This document shows positions 20,795-32,086 of a DNA stretch of 64,000 nt, in pieces. This DNA is from Halichondria panicea (taxonomy: Eukaryota; Porifera; Demospongiae; Suberitida; Halichondriidae), in NCBI RefSeq assembly GCF_963675165.1, contig NC_087390.1, positions 5,514,750 through 5,578,749 on the forward strand. The letters run 5' to 3'. The notes under the pieces are model-generated. The model was given only the letters and a program-made list of their open reading frames with translations. It did no database searches and was not told the DNA's origin. The position numbers and the translations under genes are program-made. Numbering within the stretch: the first letter of the stretch is position 1; each line of letters opens with the position of its first letter.

Positions 20795-22480
20795 CAATTA
20801 TGTAAATAGCACTCAGCTTTGCCTGCAATTTTATAGAGGCCTTGCTTGCATGCATGTATATTTATCCCATGGGATGTACATTGTTATTGGTCATTATACA
20901 TGTACATTTCAAATTAACTCCTCAGGAACTCTGATTGGAGGTAAACTAATTATATATATGTGTACATTAACTAATGTACATCCAGTGTACATGCATGCAT
21001 GCATGCCTAGCTGTATATACTCACTGGATACTCTTCTGGGATCTTTGTAATTGGAACTGCTTATAAATTAATTGAGTTTGTGTCATCCCTCCTCATTCCA
21101 AACACAGCACCATGTACACACGCATTCCCCATTATTGCTCCACATGCATGCACACTGTTAATTGAGAGAAATTGCCCCATACGATCGATCATTCATCTTT
21201 CCACAGCACTATACATAATATATGCATGCATGCATACATGCAATCAGCATGTACCTATTATTACTATTTCCTCAGAAGGGATAGATAGAGTGACTGGTGC
21301 ATGTGCATGTGCATGTGTGTTGACACAAAAATTAGCTGTTTTAGCGATTCTGATCGACTTTTTATAGATTCACAATCATTCCCCATAGTGATATTGTTAT
21401 AGTATCCGTTTTGCCGCTGTTCAACGCACGGAGTGAATGCTATGAGCATCTTGTTTTGAGAATAATTATCACAGCATAATTTATACAGCTCCATGCAGGA
21501 GGTCTGACAAGTGTTGTGCAGCTCAAGCAATAAGCCTCTGCATGTACATGCACTCATGCAGTAATAATTATAACACACAGTGTGGGCAGGGCGTGGGATA
21601 TAATTAGTGTTCAATCAAAAGCTAATTGCTTGAGCTGCATGCACCCCACTTGTTGTACCTCCTCGACAGCTCGGAGGAGGTACAACAGCTAGGTGGGGTG
21701 CAGCTCAAGCAATTATAGCCTTTGATTACACTCAGCAATTACAACACACAGCGTGGGTGAAACGAACTCAATTATAATTAATGGATACTTTCTCAGTTTC
21801 AATTGCAATGATCAGAGTCTCCAGTGTAACAAGGGGTTGCTATTAAAATAACAACATACATCTATAGCTATACATGCATGCATGCATATAACAATTATAG
21901 TGCTGTTGGAAAGATGAAACAACTATAGGGTTGTCTCAATTACGAGTATCAATTAACAGTGTGCATGAGAGCAATTATGGGGAAAGCATGCATGTGCTGT
22001 TTGGAATGAGATGTGACACAAACTCAATTGATTTATACTGTTTATAGGATAATTTCTCAGTATTTTTCTACAATGATCTCAGAGTATCTATAGTAACACA
22101 TGTATACACATGCAGCTAGTTTTGTTTATAATGGCTAAATGCATAAAAGCGACCAGTTGATAGCCATGCATGCACTGCTAACTATAGACACTTTGTAATT
22201 ATGCATAATTATACTGTACGAAACATCTTTGTGCGAACCTCTCCAATCTAACTAGTAAGCTCTATAGCTCGAGTTTCCCATGTACAATTATTAAAACGGT
22301 TCAGTAAGTATATATACGAACCTCGAACTCTCTGAACTAAGAGGTAGTTTATAAAATGCAGAGTTCCTGCATGCATGGGGAGTTAATTTGAAATGTACAA
22401 TGCGGACCAACAAGCAATGGCAATTAAGGCCTCTATATAATTTTAGGCAAAACTGAGTGCTATAATTATTGCCAGTCGCT
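20795..22480. repeat. Very large imperfect palindrome / fold-back element
   Basis: Blocks on the left recur inverted on the right in mirror order: 20795-20845 with 22418-22470, 20890-20945 with about 22330-22400, 21060-21140 with about 21955-22030. At the centre, arms 21613-21664 and 21674-21725 pair almost perfectly around a 9-base loop. No coding sequence. Total about 1.7 kb. Confidence 0.75.
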
Positions 22481-22643
22481 ATTATAGCTTCCATACATTA
22501 TAGCAAAGCCGTCAAGGCCATCATGCAATGTATACGTGCACGCGGTATAGTAAGTCTGATCATCACATAAGCAGCAATTTTAGCTATATAATATAGTGAC
22601 TACAATGAATACACGTATGTACATATAGTTTTTTAGTGTACAT

Positions 22644-22892
22644 GCACACATTAATTGTGTGTGCGTTCCTTAGTCATGTGAACTGCACCATGGATGCATG
22701 CACATATATAGGTTTTTATTATTATTAATGTTTACATACACACATTAATTGTGTGTGCATTCCTTAGTCATGTGAACTGCACCATGGATGCATGCACGTA
22801 TATAGGTTTTTATTATTATTAATGTTTACGTACACACATTAATTGTGTGTGCGTTCCTTAGTCATGTGAACTTGCACCATGGATGCATGCAC
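22644..22892. repeat. 94-bp tandem repeat, about 2.7 copies
   Basis: Units start near 22644, 22738 and 22832, each with ACACATTAATTGTGTGTGC then CCTTAGTCATGTGAAC and CACCATGGATGCATGCAC. Units differ by only one or two bases, so the expansion is recent. Confidence 0.9.
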
Positions 22893-23036
22893 TGACACCG
22901 TGCATTTCGTGAAGTCACCAACTCTCACCTATAATAATGATAACTGGGAGTGAGATAACTCTAGCGATGATGATAATGAAGATCACAGATGTTTTACAAG
23001 ATCTGTAGACCATAATGATGCAATTGATTATAATTA

Positions 23037-24192
23037 CAGTAGACTCTCGTTAATCCGGTCACCCTTGGGACCTAGCCTCGATTCCAGGCCGCTCTCAATT
23101 GAGAAAGACGGCCTGGTATACATTGTCTACGCATGCGTCAGTTGCCCCAAGATTCTTGGGGATCGAGATATCTTAGTAAATTAGTCAGTATAAATTATTG
23201 TATATTTTACAATGATGTCATTGCACAAATCACAGCAGTTTTAATAAAATAACACAGCTACTTACAACATTTACGACCTAGACTAGTGACTAGTTTTGTT
23301 GTGATGGCTTCTACTTCTGTTCTGCTCTTGCTCAAGCTCTCTCCAGTGTTGAAAAAGTCAGATTTTGTCTTTTTTTGTACTGTGGTAGAGTGGTAGGCGT
23401 TTTTCTGTCAGTACCGACCGGCTCTGGCAAATCTACTTGCTTCCAGACACTTGTTTGATGCCATCTCAGTAAGATCAGTGCTCCTCGTATGAGCCTAGAG
23501 TTGTGATGGCGATTTCTCTCTCTTGACACTAATCAACCACGTGGGTGACCATAGTACAAAAGGTTAATTTTTTTTTATTTTTTATTTTTTTTTTATAATA
23601 ATTCTGCAAAATGCATGGATACACTAGTAGCATATTACGCTAACCTAATGTGTGCCCTGTATACAATAGCGAGTACAAATAAAAAATAAAGACTAATATT
23701 AATTGATAAATTACAAAGAGTTTTACTAACAAATTTACTATTAAATCCACCCACGCGCAAACAGTGTTTACCAGGCCCTCTGGTGAGAGGGGCTGGGATC
23801 GAGGCTACCTTGGGACCATGCAGCTTGGCCGGAATAGCGAGGTGGCTGCAGCTCAGGAAATAGCCGCGGCTTAAAAACGACCTTACCTCGAATCTAATTA
23901 CTACTTTTGCGATTCTTGTCTCGAGGATAATGTAGGATAATGAATCATTTTGTTCTCTATTTAAGTGTAATTCAATTTTATTTGCTAAACCACACCCAAA
24001 ACGTCATATCCGGCCGTAATACACGCATAAAATTGGGACAGCCAGCACTGGCCGGTAACCGGAATAGCGAGTGGCCGTACTTCAGGGTGAGTTTTGTGCA
24101 GTAAACATATAGCTAGCATTCCGTGCCAAGCCAAATGGCCGGTATATCGAGGTGGCCGTACTTCAGGGAGCCGGAATAGCGAGAGTCTACTG
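23037..24192. mobile_element. Pogo/Tigger-like TIR element, split by another element
   Basis: Ends CAGTAGACTCTCGTTAATCC and CGGAATAGCGAGAGTCTACTG are inverted and flanked by TA on both sides, the Tc1/mariner-pogo signature. Internal CCGGAATAGCGAGTGGCCGTACTTCAGG blocks are repeated. No transposase frame remains. It is interrupted at 23073-23807. Confidence 0.75.
23073..23807. mobile_element. TAGCCTCGA-family element with decayed RecQ-like segment, nested
   Basis: Starts TAGCCTCGATTCCAGGCC and ends GGCTGGGATCGAGGCTA, with the host sequence CCTTGGGACC repeated on both sides (10 bp). About 23303-23480 resembles the start of the helicase frame at 48221 (ATGGCTTCTAC, then PTGSGKSTCFQTL-like coding) but is interrupted by stops. 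It sits inside the pogo-like element. Confidence 0.75.
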
Positions 24193-24876
24193 TATGCTCA
24201 AGCACAAGGTCTTTATAATTATATACTGGCATACTGCCCATGCTCCAAACTTACCTGCATGTGGAACCAATTAGTGGAATATTGGCTCAGGCAACCCCGG
24301 CAACATTTTTTCTTAGGCAACCTTAATTGGAATTATGATGTGGATGAAGCATTTTTCCTTAGAAGAATACTGATCACAAGGAAAGCACCTGGGTGCTGAT
24401 GCCTCGATGGATGTGCTAAACCTACATAAACTATACTAGAAGCGTGTTAGCTATGCTAATATCGGTACACACATGATATGGTATTGTCATGATGAACATA
24501 AATTTGCTGCATGCACTCAGCTAGCAGATTAAATCGGCCTGGAACCGAGGCTAACACTCACTCAGCAATGCAGAATCATCACAGGGAAACTTAAACAGTG
24601 GGAAATATCGATCATGATTGTTGCTAAAAAGGATGCCAAAAACTTGCTACCAATAGCTTACAAACACTCTAATGCAGCGCTAACTATACTAAGTAAAGTA
24701 GGAACACTCCATGAACAAGTTTGCTGCGCACTTTTCTGAAAAGGCTGCAATGGCAGGCATTCCAGCCGAGCTGGCAACATTATTTGCAAATCCACGAATT
24801 GAAACTCAAGAAGCCTATAGTATAGAGATGCACTTCATTGATCCTTGTCAGACTTGAGCTGCTGTAGCAGTCTACA

Positions 24877-24925
24877 TAGCCTTGATTCAAGGCCGATTAA
24901 AATAATCGGCCTTGAATCGAGGCTA
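24877..24925. mobile_element. 49-bp minimal palindromic MITE
   Basis: TAGCCTTGATTCAAGGCCG and CGGCCTTGAATCGAGGCTA face each other over a few bases. Flanks CAGTCTACA and CAGTCTACC give a 9-bp target duplication with one mismatch. Confidence 0.75.
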
Positions 24926-24964
24926 CAGTCTACCACCCACACACCCAGGCAGATACCATATACC

Positions 24965-25021
24965 TAGCCTCGAATCCAGGCGGATTAAAATACGTATTTA
25001 ATCAGCCTTGTCTCGAGGCTA
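24965..25021. mobile_element. 57-bp minimal palindromic MITE
   Basis: TAGCCTCGAATCCAGGCGG at the left and the inverted AGCCTTGTCTCGAGGCTA at the right; same family as 24877-24925. Confidence 0.65.
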
Positions 25022-25502
25022 CCGTATGGTTACTTCGCTTGTTGCGCATGCGCACCAAGTCATAACAACATGAATGTGGGTGTTTTACCTACCACAAATT
25101 GCCCATAAGAATTATAATTATAAAAAATTATGGCCATGGCAGTGGCTATACTTCAAATCGTTAAAACTCATAATGCTCAATGCTCCAAGGTTAGACTATA
25201 GTCTCTCAATAATCCTCCTATTAAATTGTTTCACAGAACAGTTTTTCTATCGACACGATCACGGATGACATAATTAGAAAACCATGCAATTTTGTCTACC
25301 TCAGGAATGCATAAGTACTCCTGTCTATACCTATATATAGATCTAGGCTCTAGTTACAAAATATTTGCACTGATATCATGTAATGCTAAAAGCTACTTGC
25401 TTAATGATTATTGATACACATGTGCACTTCAAATTATCAATTCTGTACATATGATAAAATTACATGTACATGTAGACGTCTGATTTTCTTGCACAAATAA
25501 AC

Positions 25503-26960
25503 TTACAAAGTATCTTTCAGTTTCTTATTATAAGGTTCGTAATTCAGTGCCAGAGCAGCTATAAATTGAATACAAAATATTAAACTCCAAACAGCTGGAA
25601 ACAACCAATGAAATCGCACAGTCAACACAGCATTACTTATAAAGGCACCTACAAGATAGGATAGTGCCTGGAGGGTATAGAAATACGCAGTCGACACGGA
25701 CCGAATTTGGGTTGGGTAGACTTCTGACACGTACGTGTAGATAAGTGAGAGATTTGGACAAGAACTGAAATAGATGAACACGACCAGAACGGGAATGGAA
25801 ATGTCCGTCTGGATCAGAGCCAAGAGAAGGAACGAGACGGCACTGAGAATGGCGAACAATCGAAGAGTGTTCAATCGACCCACTCTTGGCCATTCGATGA
25901 TGATTGACATTAGTAGCAGTCCGGGAATTTGGGCCAGAGCCGAAACCAAGACAGTGAAATATTTATCAACGTTTAATTTTTCGACAAATTCAGGCAAGAA
26001 TAACTGCGAACTGAGATAACCAAAACTTTCAGTAATATTAATAACTGTTAACGATAGAGTTATACGGAGGTACTTCGGTTTGAAAATCTCAAGCAGCTGA
26101 AGAAATATTACTTTCTGTTTCATATTGCTTGTTTGATCGTCTTCCATTGCATTTTTGAACTCATTAAAGGACATGTACTTCATTAAGTCCTTGAAGTTAA
26201 ATTTGCCAATAATACGAAATATTTTCCATGCTTTCAAAGTTTTTCCTCGTGTAATTAGATACCGCGGTGATTCAAAATAGAACACCAGCCGAAATAAAGC
26301 GACCAATATCATAGGAACACCGCAAGCAGCAATGTAGTATCTCCAGCCATCCGTATAATTAGGAATCAACCACCAGGCCAACCCCGTCGACACAACAGTA
26401 CCGATGGATCCAATTAACAGTACGAGCACGGAAATCTTTCCTCGATTTTTCACGGGTAGAAACTCGACCAAAGTTGGAAAAGTCAGTCCATTCACACCAC
26501 CAATTCCGAGACTAGCCAATAGACGCATTGCAATCAAAAGTGGGAAGCTTGTAGCGAATGCAGAGGCAACACTAAATACTCCGATCCAAATAAGGCACAA
26601 CATGTACGGCCACACACGACCGAAACGGTCTGTCATGTAACTGAAGAAGAAAGCACCAAATACGTTTGATAGTCCGGTTGTTGCCGGGAGAACCGTGTAG
26701 TATGTCTGCGTGAGATTAAACTCTTGCATAACACTGTCTGTGAGAAATACAAATATTGATGAGTCCAAAGCATAGGATAAATACGTCAAGCTTGTCAGGA
26801 GAAAAGCAATCAGCTGGAACGGACCCATACCAATATAGTTCAAGATGTCATCGGCGGTTAGTTTGGTATATTGATTGGTAGAGCGTACAGTGACATTATT
26901 ATCAGATCCACCATTGATGGGGTGCGTCGACAATAGACTGGTCTTTTCAGATTGTTCCAT
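25503..26960 (-). CDS. SVOP/SV2-like major facilitator transporter 1
   Basis: Intronless, 485 residues, close to the usual length of SVOP-like MFS carriers. A hydrophilic N-terminus of about 45 residues precedes twelve hydrophobic spans. MFS motif A is present as FFSYMTDRFGRVWPY between spans 2 and 3; VEFLPVKNRGK follows span 4 as in SVOP (AEFLPMKARAK), and FESPRYLI after span 6 is the ESPR motif of the SLC22/SVOP/SV2 group. A charged central loop (residues about 230-285) separates the halves. Role: probable organic solute carrier of plasma or vesicle membrane; substrate unknown. It lies head to head with a paralogue 1.1 kb away. Start ATG 26960 is the first in frame. Confidence 0.85.
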   Translation of the reverse strand: MEQSEKTSLLSTHPINGGSDNNVTVRSTNQYTKLTADDILNYIGMGPFQLIAFLLTSLTYLSYALDSSIFVFLTDSVMQEFNLTQTYYTVLPATTGLSNVFGAFFFSYMTDRFGRVWPYMLCLIWIGVFSVASAFATSFPLLIAMRLLASLGIGGVNGLTFPTLVEFLPVKNRGKISVLVLLIGSIGTVVSTGLAWWLIPNYTDGWRYYIAACGVPMILVALFRLVFYFESPRYLITRGKTLKAWKIFRIIGKFNFKDLMKYMSFNEFKNAMEDDQTSNMKQKVIFLQLLEIFKPKYLRITLSLTVINITESFGYLSSQLFLPEFVEKLNVDKYFTVLVSALAQIPGLLLMSIIIEWPRVGRLNTLRLFAILSAVSFLLLALIQTDISIPVLVVFIYFSSCPNLSLIYTYVSEVYPTQIRSVSTAYFYTLQALSYLVGAFISNAVLTVRFHWLFPAVWSLIFCIQFIAALALNYEPYNKKLKDTL

Positions 26961-28056
26961 GGCCAGGAAACCAGAGGTCTAGATCACCTAGAGGGTAATA
27001 GAAGCATATATTAATACACGGGCAAATCTAGATCAAGGAGATAGTATGGTAAACACACCAACCTCACCTTTTCAGCAATCTACAAGCCACTCCCCCACCC
27101 AGTCTTACAAGCCACGCCCCTTCACTTGCAATCGTAGGGTACTGGGTGTGTCCGCTGTGCTTGCGCTTAGAGCTAGAGAGCTAGCCATAATATCGTGTAT
27201 CAAGTCCAGGAGAAGCACCAGCAAGCAGCTGCAATTGCAAAGAAGTGAGTTACTTGTTGACTGTATACTTTATAGATCTGTAACTAGCTAAATATCTATC
27301 CAGGACAACGTGATAATTATAGAGGCTGAGTTTATACAGTCAGCAAATTTAATTAATTGCCTAGCAAGCTCCAGCTGAAGACTAGACTTACTGCACTTCT
27401 TGCAGGCTGCAACGCCATTCAATGTACCCACATGCAACAATGAATACCCATGCAGACGCAACTAATAAAAACACAGTGGTGTAACCTGACAACCTAGTGC
27501 CCACGGTTCGTTAGCTTCTTGAAGGGAGCTTGTCCAATTTTTTGGGGGAACCTTAGTGTCATGGTGATGTTTGAGGTCTGTATTGAGCTTTAAAATGACG
27601 CATTATACATGTAGCTAGAGTCCCAATTAATTTTACGTAGTAATAATTATCACCTAAAAAAAAGCCAATTTAGTTGTTGATGGTTGGTACGTCACGTGAC
27701 ACAGCATACATGCACACGCTTCCGAGTACATCCACTCCTCACACTCCCCTCCCCAGTGATTGAGCTGACCGATACCACATTGTGCCGGTTAACTAACAGC
27801 AGTCTTTAATATCCTAACACATGTTCCTCCAGAACACATGTTCCCCCAGTCCCCATAATCAAATATTTGAAAGGGTGGTGTGTTTACACATTGATTAACA
27901 AAAGCCAAAGCTGTTAACAGTTGGTGGTCAATATAACAGTGTCAATACTCAATTGTAGCTGCACTTATAATTATAATGTTCCACCATATATAATAGTGCC
28001 ACTGAATATAATAATTAATTATCAGTCTGTCATTGTCTTTATCACAGAATAGAAGA
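26961..28056. promoter_or_regulatory. Divergent intergenic region between the two transporter genes
   Basis: About 1.1 kb between divergent start codons with no supported coding exon. It must contain both promoters. The CAG at 28047 just before ATG 28057 could be the acceptor of a 5' UTR intron. Confidence 0.45.
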
Positions 28057-29583
28057 ATGGACGACACTGATCACAAATATGAGACTAAGTCACTGCTACA
28101 AGATGATAAAATCAGTTTAATCAACTATGAAAATGGTGCTGCTAAAAATGGACACAATCGATTTTTGAACAGTCCAGAACGAAAACTAACAGCTGATGAC
28201 CTACTGAACTTTGCCGGCTTCGGGTGGTTTCAGGTTCTAGCATTTATTTTGTCTGGATTTACATACTTTGCGTATGGAATGGACGCTTCAGTTTTCACGC
28301 TAGCAGGAGCACCCATAAGAGCAGAGTTCAACCTCACTGAAACACAATACACCGTGTTGCCAGCAGTTACCAGTATCCCAAATGTATTTGGAGCTCTGTT
28401 TTTCAGTTTCTTGACTGACCGATACGGAAGAGTGTGGCCGTATGCACTGTGTCTAGCGTGGATTGGAGTAGTCAGTATTGCCTCTGCTTTTGCCAACAGT
28501 TTCCCACTTCTAATCGTACTTCGTTGCCTAGCAAGTGTTGCTATTGGAGGTATATCTGGGCTGACATTTCCAACACTAGTCGAGTTTTTGCCTGTGAAAA
28601 ATCGAGGGAAGGTAACTGTTCTTGTTTCTGTTCTAATGTTGCTTGGCCTATGTGGTTCGTACGGTATGGGGTGGTGGCTCATCGGCAGTCAACAATATCC
28701 GGACGGGTGGAGGTATTACATCGCTGTCGTGAGCACTCCCACGCTGTTTGTTGCACTGTATCGAATTGTATTCCATTTCGAATCGCCACGTTATCTCATT
28801 TCAAGACGGAAGAAGGAGCGTGCTTGGAAGATATTTGCAAGTATTGCTAGACTAAACTCGAAGAATTTAACGGACCTTGTTTCTAAAGAAGAATTTGTTA
28901 ATCAGTTGGAAGAAACTCACACCTCAGAAACTAAAACGGATCAACCTCGAAAATCGTTCTTTTTCCAATTCCTTATAATATTCACCCCCAAATATCTCCG
29001 GCGGACAATTCCATTATCTGTACTCATCATCACTGAAAGCATCGGGTACATGTGCTCAAAGGTGTTCCTGCCAGACTACCTCACTAACCTCGGCCTGAGT
29101 GTGTATATGACTCTTCTTACGACATCATTTGCTGAGATTTTCGGAATCCTCCTGATGTCTATTATTGTGGAATGGAGGGGGGTGGGCAGATTGAACTCAC
29201 TACGTTTCTTTTCGGCCCTCACATCTATTTGGTTTGTTCTACTGACTGTACTATTAGTTGTGGAGGAGCATCAATCCGTTTACATGCCTGTCATGTTGAT
29301 CCTTATCTACTTTTGCGCTTTCCCTGTGCTTGGTCTAATCTATACCTATGTCTCCGAGTCTTACCCAACAAGTATCCGATCTGTTACCACGGCATATTTT
29401 TACGTTTTGCAAGCACTTGCTTTTCTTGGAGGCTCATTTCTAACGAGTAGCCTAGCAACGGAAAGTGTACATTGGTTGTACCCGTTGGTTTTGGCCGCTA
29501 TATTTTTGATACAGCTTGTTGCTGGTCTGATACTGAACTATGAACCTTACGGCAAGAATCTTATGGACGTTGTAGACAGCTAA
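28057..29583 (+). CDS. SVOP/SV2-like major facilitator transporter 2
   Basis: Intronless, 508 residues from ATG 28057 (the frame is open a little further upstream but has no ATG). Twelve hydrophobic spans after a 50-residue polar N-terminus. Motif A reads FFSFLTDRYGRVWPY, followed by VEFLPVKNRGK and FESPRYLISRRKK; the late YTYVSESYPTSIRSV matches the second-half SVOP signature. Clearly paralogous to the gene at 25503-26960 on the other strand, sharing TADDLLNFAG / TADDILNYIG near the N-terminus. An AATAAA lies about 200 bp downstream. The last codons and 3' UTR were copied into the duplicated unit near 35994. Confidence 0.85.
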   Translation: MDDTDHKYETKSLLQDDKISLINYENGAAKNGHNRFLNSPERKLTADDLLNFAGFGWFQVLAFILSGFTYFAYGMDASVFTLAGAPIRAEFNLTETQYTVLPAVTSIPNVFGALFFSFLTDRYGRVWPYALCLAWIGVVSIASAFANSFPLLIVLRCLASVAIGGISGLTFPTLVEFLPVKNRGKVTVLVSVLMLLGLCGSYGMGWWLIGSQQYPDGWRYYIAVVSTPTLFVALYRIVFHFESPRYLISRRKKERAWKIFASIARLNSKNLTDLVSKEEFVNQLEETHTSETKTDQPRKSFFFQFLIIFTPKYLRRTIPLSVLIITESIGYMCSKVFLPDYLTNLGLSVYMTLLTTSFAEIFGILLMSIIVEWRGVGRLNSLRFFSALTSIWFVLLTVLLVVEEHQSVYMPVMLILIYFCAFPVLGLIYTYVSESYPTSIRSVTTAYFYVLQALAFLGGSFLTSSLATESVHWLYPLVLAAIFLIQLVAGLILNYEPYGKNLMDVVDS

Positions 29584-29790
29584 CTTTGTAGATAAATCGG
29601 TATACCGATTAATCTGTTATCAATACCGCTGTTTAGATTTTTTTCACTGATACTGCTGTTTTTGTACTGTGATGCCTTATGAATTCAATTATCTGTTTAA
29701 AATAACAATGACATGTTAACAGTTTTTAAAACAACTGGGATTATCTGTAATAGCTGCACAATTGGTTTAAAGAATGTGATGCATGTTATA

Positions 29791-29796
29791 ATAAAC
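29791..29796 (+). terminator. Polyadenylation signal of transporter 2
   Basis: AATAAA in a TTATAATAAACGAATAATG context about 208 bp after the stop; the same context is kept in the duplicate near 37045. Confidence 0.5.
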
Positions 29797-29868
29797 GAAT
29801 AATGAAAAGTTAATCACTAGCTATATATACATAAAATAGTTATAATACAGTATATATTATACAGATGT

Positions 29869-31746
29869 TCAAAGTTGTGTTTCTAGTCGACCTTCGAACA
29901 TAGGCGAATTGTTACCTGCTCTTGGGGTTGTAACAGCTGTTGTCTTCGCCTTGAAAGCACGGAGACAGTGATCAAACCATTCGTCTACAACTGTTGCAAA
30001 ATATTTCTTGACTTTTGATGCAATGTACCAACTTACTAGAGCTGCCAAAAGGATGAAAATTAGGATATAAGTAACTGTCACACTGACGAAGGCTGAGAGG
30101 TATATGGCTGGGTCACATTCGAATATCATTTCGCCAATAGGTTTGGTGTCAAACATGTAGTGTCCGAAGTTAGGATAGATCAAACTGGCAATGTAGAAAG
30201 AAAAAGCCAACTGAGCAATTCCTATCAAGATGCATACGGCGATGTATGCGATAATGACTATGACAAAGTATTGTCGAACGATGTCTCGACTAAACCCTTT
30301 GAAACTCTTGACGATGCTATAGATTAGAAGTAGCAGAAAGATCGATGGTATGATTAGACACAGGAATCCCGATATTAGGATGAAAGTGTAGATAGAATTA
30401 CGTTCTGGGTCGGGATTGTTGGCGTTGTCTGTGTATAGTTTTATAGTGCAGTTGATGTACACGGGGAACATCCAGGCTTGAGCAGCTGCACGTTTGTGTT
30501 AGTGTGGGGGTGGTGGGTGTGTGAGTGTTTTGTAGGAAGTACATATTTGGGTGTATGGTTGTGAATGTGATTATAGATATAATTATGTACAACATATAGA
30601 ATAGTTGCTACTTGATCGACCTGGGAACGATCGAGGCTATAACTATTTGTCTCAAATTTAGTTGTCAACTTAGCGTTATTTTAGAGACAGATCGGCCGGG
30701 AACGAGGTTAAGTATAGTAACTATGAGGCTCACCGTAATAGATTAGTGCACTTCCGCTAGCAGCCAGTGAGAGCACAATCACAATCATTGCTGCAGCATT
30801 AGAGAGATTATTATAATTATCAGCACTCCAAAAGTTAATACGGTATATGTTCTTACCAGTGCACAAATTCCCAAGGCAGAATGCTACAGTGGAAGAAACA
30901 CAAAATACAATCTGTGTATAGAGCTATATACATGCATACCGAGAAATAAAATTAATTACTGCATGGTTTGATTTAGTGCGTGGATGATGCTGCATGCTAT
31001 GAGCTCACCACCAATAGAAGGCTTCTTTCTTTCTTCTCTAGATTGAATCTCGCCCTATGTTAATAATTATAGTAAAGCATGGAAGCAAAGCTTTATAATA
31101 CTGTGAACTGGCTTACTGTTATTGGCAACAAAATAGGTTCAGCTTTTGTCAAACTCTCATTGACCCCAGGAAAATACGGTCCTTTAGTAATTCCCTCAAG
31201 AGAAGTTGAATGCCCAGGAACGACAAGAATGGGGGGACTAGCCGGCTCTATAGTCGGGAGTGATTCTCGTCTGTTTTGCTCTTCTCTGATTCGTCTCAAG
31301 ATATCGTCATGTCCGGCATGCTGTGCAGTGGATTGTTCCAGAGCTAGAATGAACTTGTCCAGAGATCTATTCTTGTGAACTAGAACAGCAAGCTCGGTAC
31401 ACACTTGTATATTGCCCCCAGACTCTCTGGCTTTGTTAATCCGGTAGTAGTCATTGTCAGTTATACATCCTTTCTGAAACATGTACATTACAATAACATC
31501 GATGTTGAGGTACTTTGCTATATCGGGTAGAACAGCATAGAGAAGTGGAACATTCGGAGTGTCGGGTACACCGATCCAGTGGTTGGGGATGGCCTGCATG
31601 AATGTGTGTATATAATAGTAGCTATTTGCTATACCTGCAATATAATAAAGATTGGCCATAAAATATTATAGAATCTAGGTATGTACAGGTATGTATATTT
31701 TAGTCATTAAAAACTAATGTTGAACATGCAGTTTTAGGCTTACCAT
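29869..31746 (-). CDS. Gene A: CARD-like plus four-transmembrane protein
   Basis: Minus-strand exons: 31744-31746 (ATG directly before a GTAAGC donor), 31117-31593, 30857-30911, 30734-30790 and 29869-30485; joined they give 402 residues without a stop. Residues about 18-105 look like a CARD or related death fold: VLPDIAKYLNIDVIV, KGCITDNDYYRI, a Gly-Gly turn, then LAVLVHKNRSLDKFILALEQS. A Pro/Ser-rich linker follows. Hydrophobic spans are AMIVIVLSLAASGSALIYYG, FILISGFLCLIIPSIFLLLLI, FVIVIIAYIAVCILIGIAQL and LSAFVSVTVTYILIFILLAAL, then a polar tail of about 50 residues. A possible 46-nt exon (31009-31054) would break the frame, so it is left out. A membrane-anchored death-fold adaptor or receptor is inferred. 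The ATG exon is the least certain part. Confidence 0.6.
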
Positions 31747-32086
31747 TCTTGTAATAGAATTGAATGAGGTCTGTCAAATTAAAGGCTGTTTACCTGTAGT
31801 CTTTTTGGTGAATAAACATATACACCCACTGATCAGGCAACAAAGGGGACAATGCACACTCATTGCCATGAATCTACTTTCAATATTCATGGGGATTTAG
31901 GCATAGATCTATAGAAAAAATAAATCTGTGAGTGTCTGGAATATAGAACTCTGAGTATAACTGTATGGTGAGGTCAGACTCATACGGACTTCGAACTGAG
32001 TTGTTCACTCATCTGATTATCGTGATACAAAAGCGAACACCATGCACTCGGCCTGGGAACACAAGGAGGAATATCAGGCTGACTCT

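Larger units (their letters stand above)
24193..25502. other. Transposon-rich spacer, no gene seen
   Basis: Contains two short palindromic TAGCCTCGA-family MITEs (24877-24925 and 24965-25021) and otherwise AT-rich sequence with no supported exon. Confidence 0.5.

Noticed and set aside
20655-21050. 131-residue frame starting MHKLKLLLMTVM
   Set aside because: It crosses the arm of the large palindrome and is full of translated TGCATG runs (MHACMH); no splice support or family.
22644-22892. CRISPR-like array
   Set aside because: The units are contiguous 94-bp tandem repeats without spacers, and the host is eukaryotic.
28230-28682. 150-residue minus-strand frame
   Set aside because: It is the complement of conserved MFS coding sequence with all transporter motifs on the plus strand.
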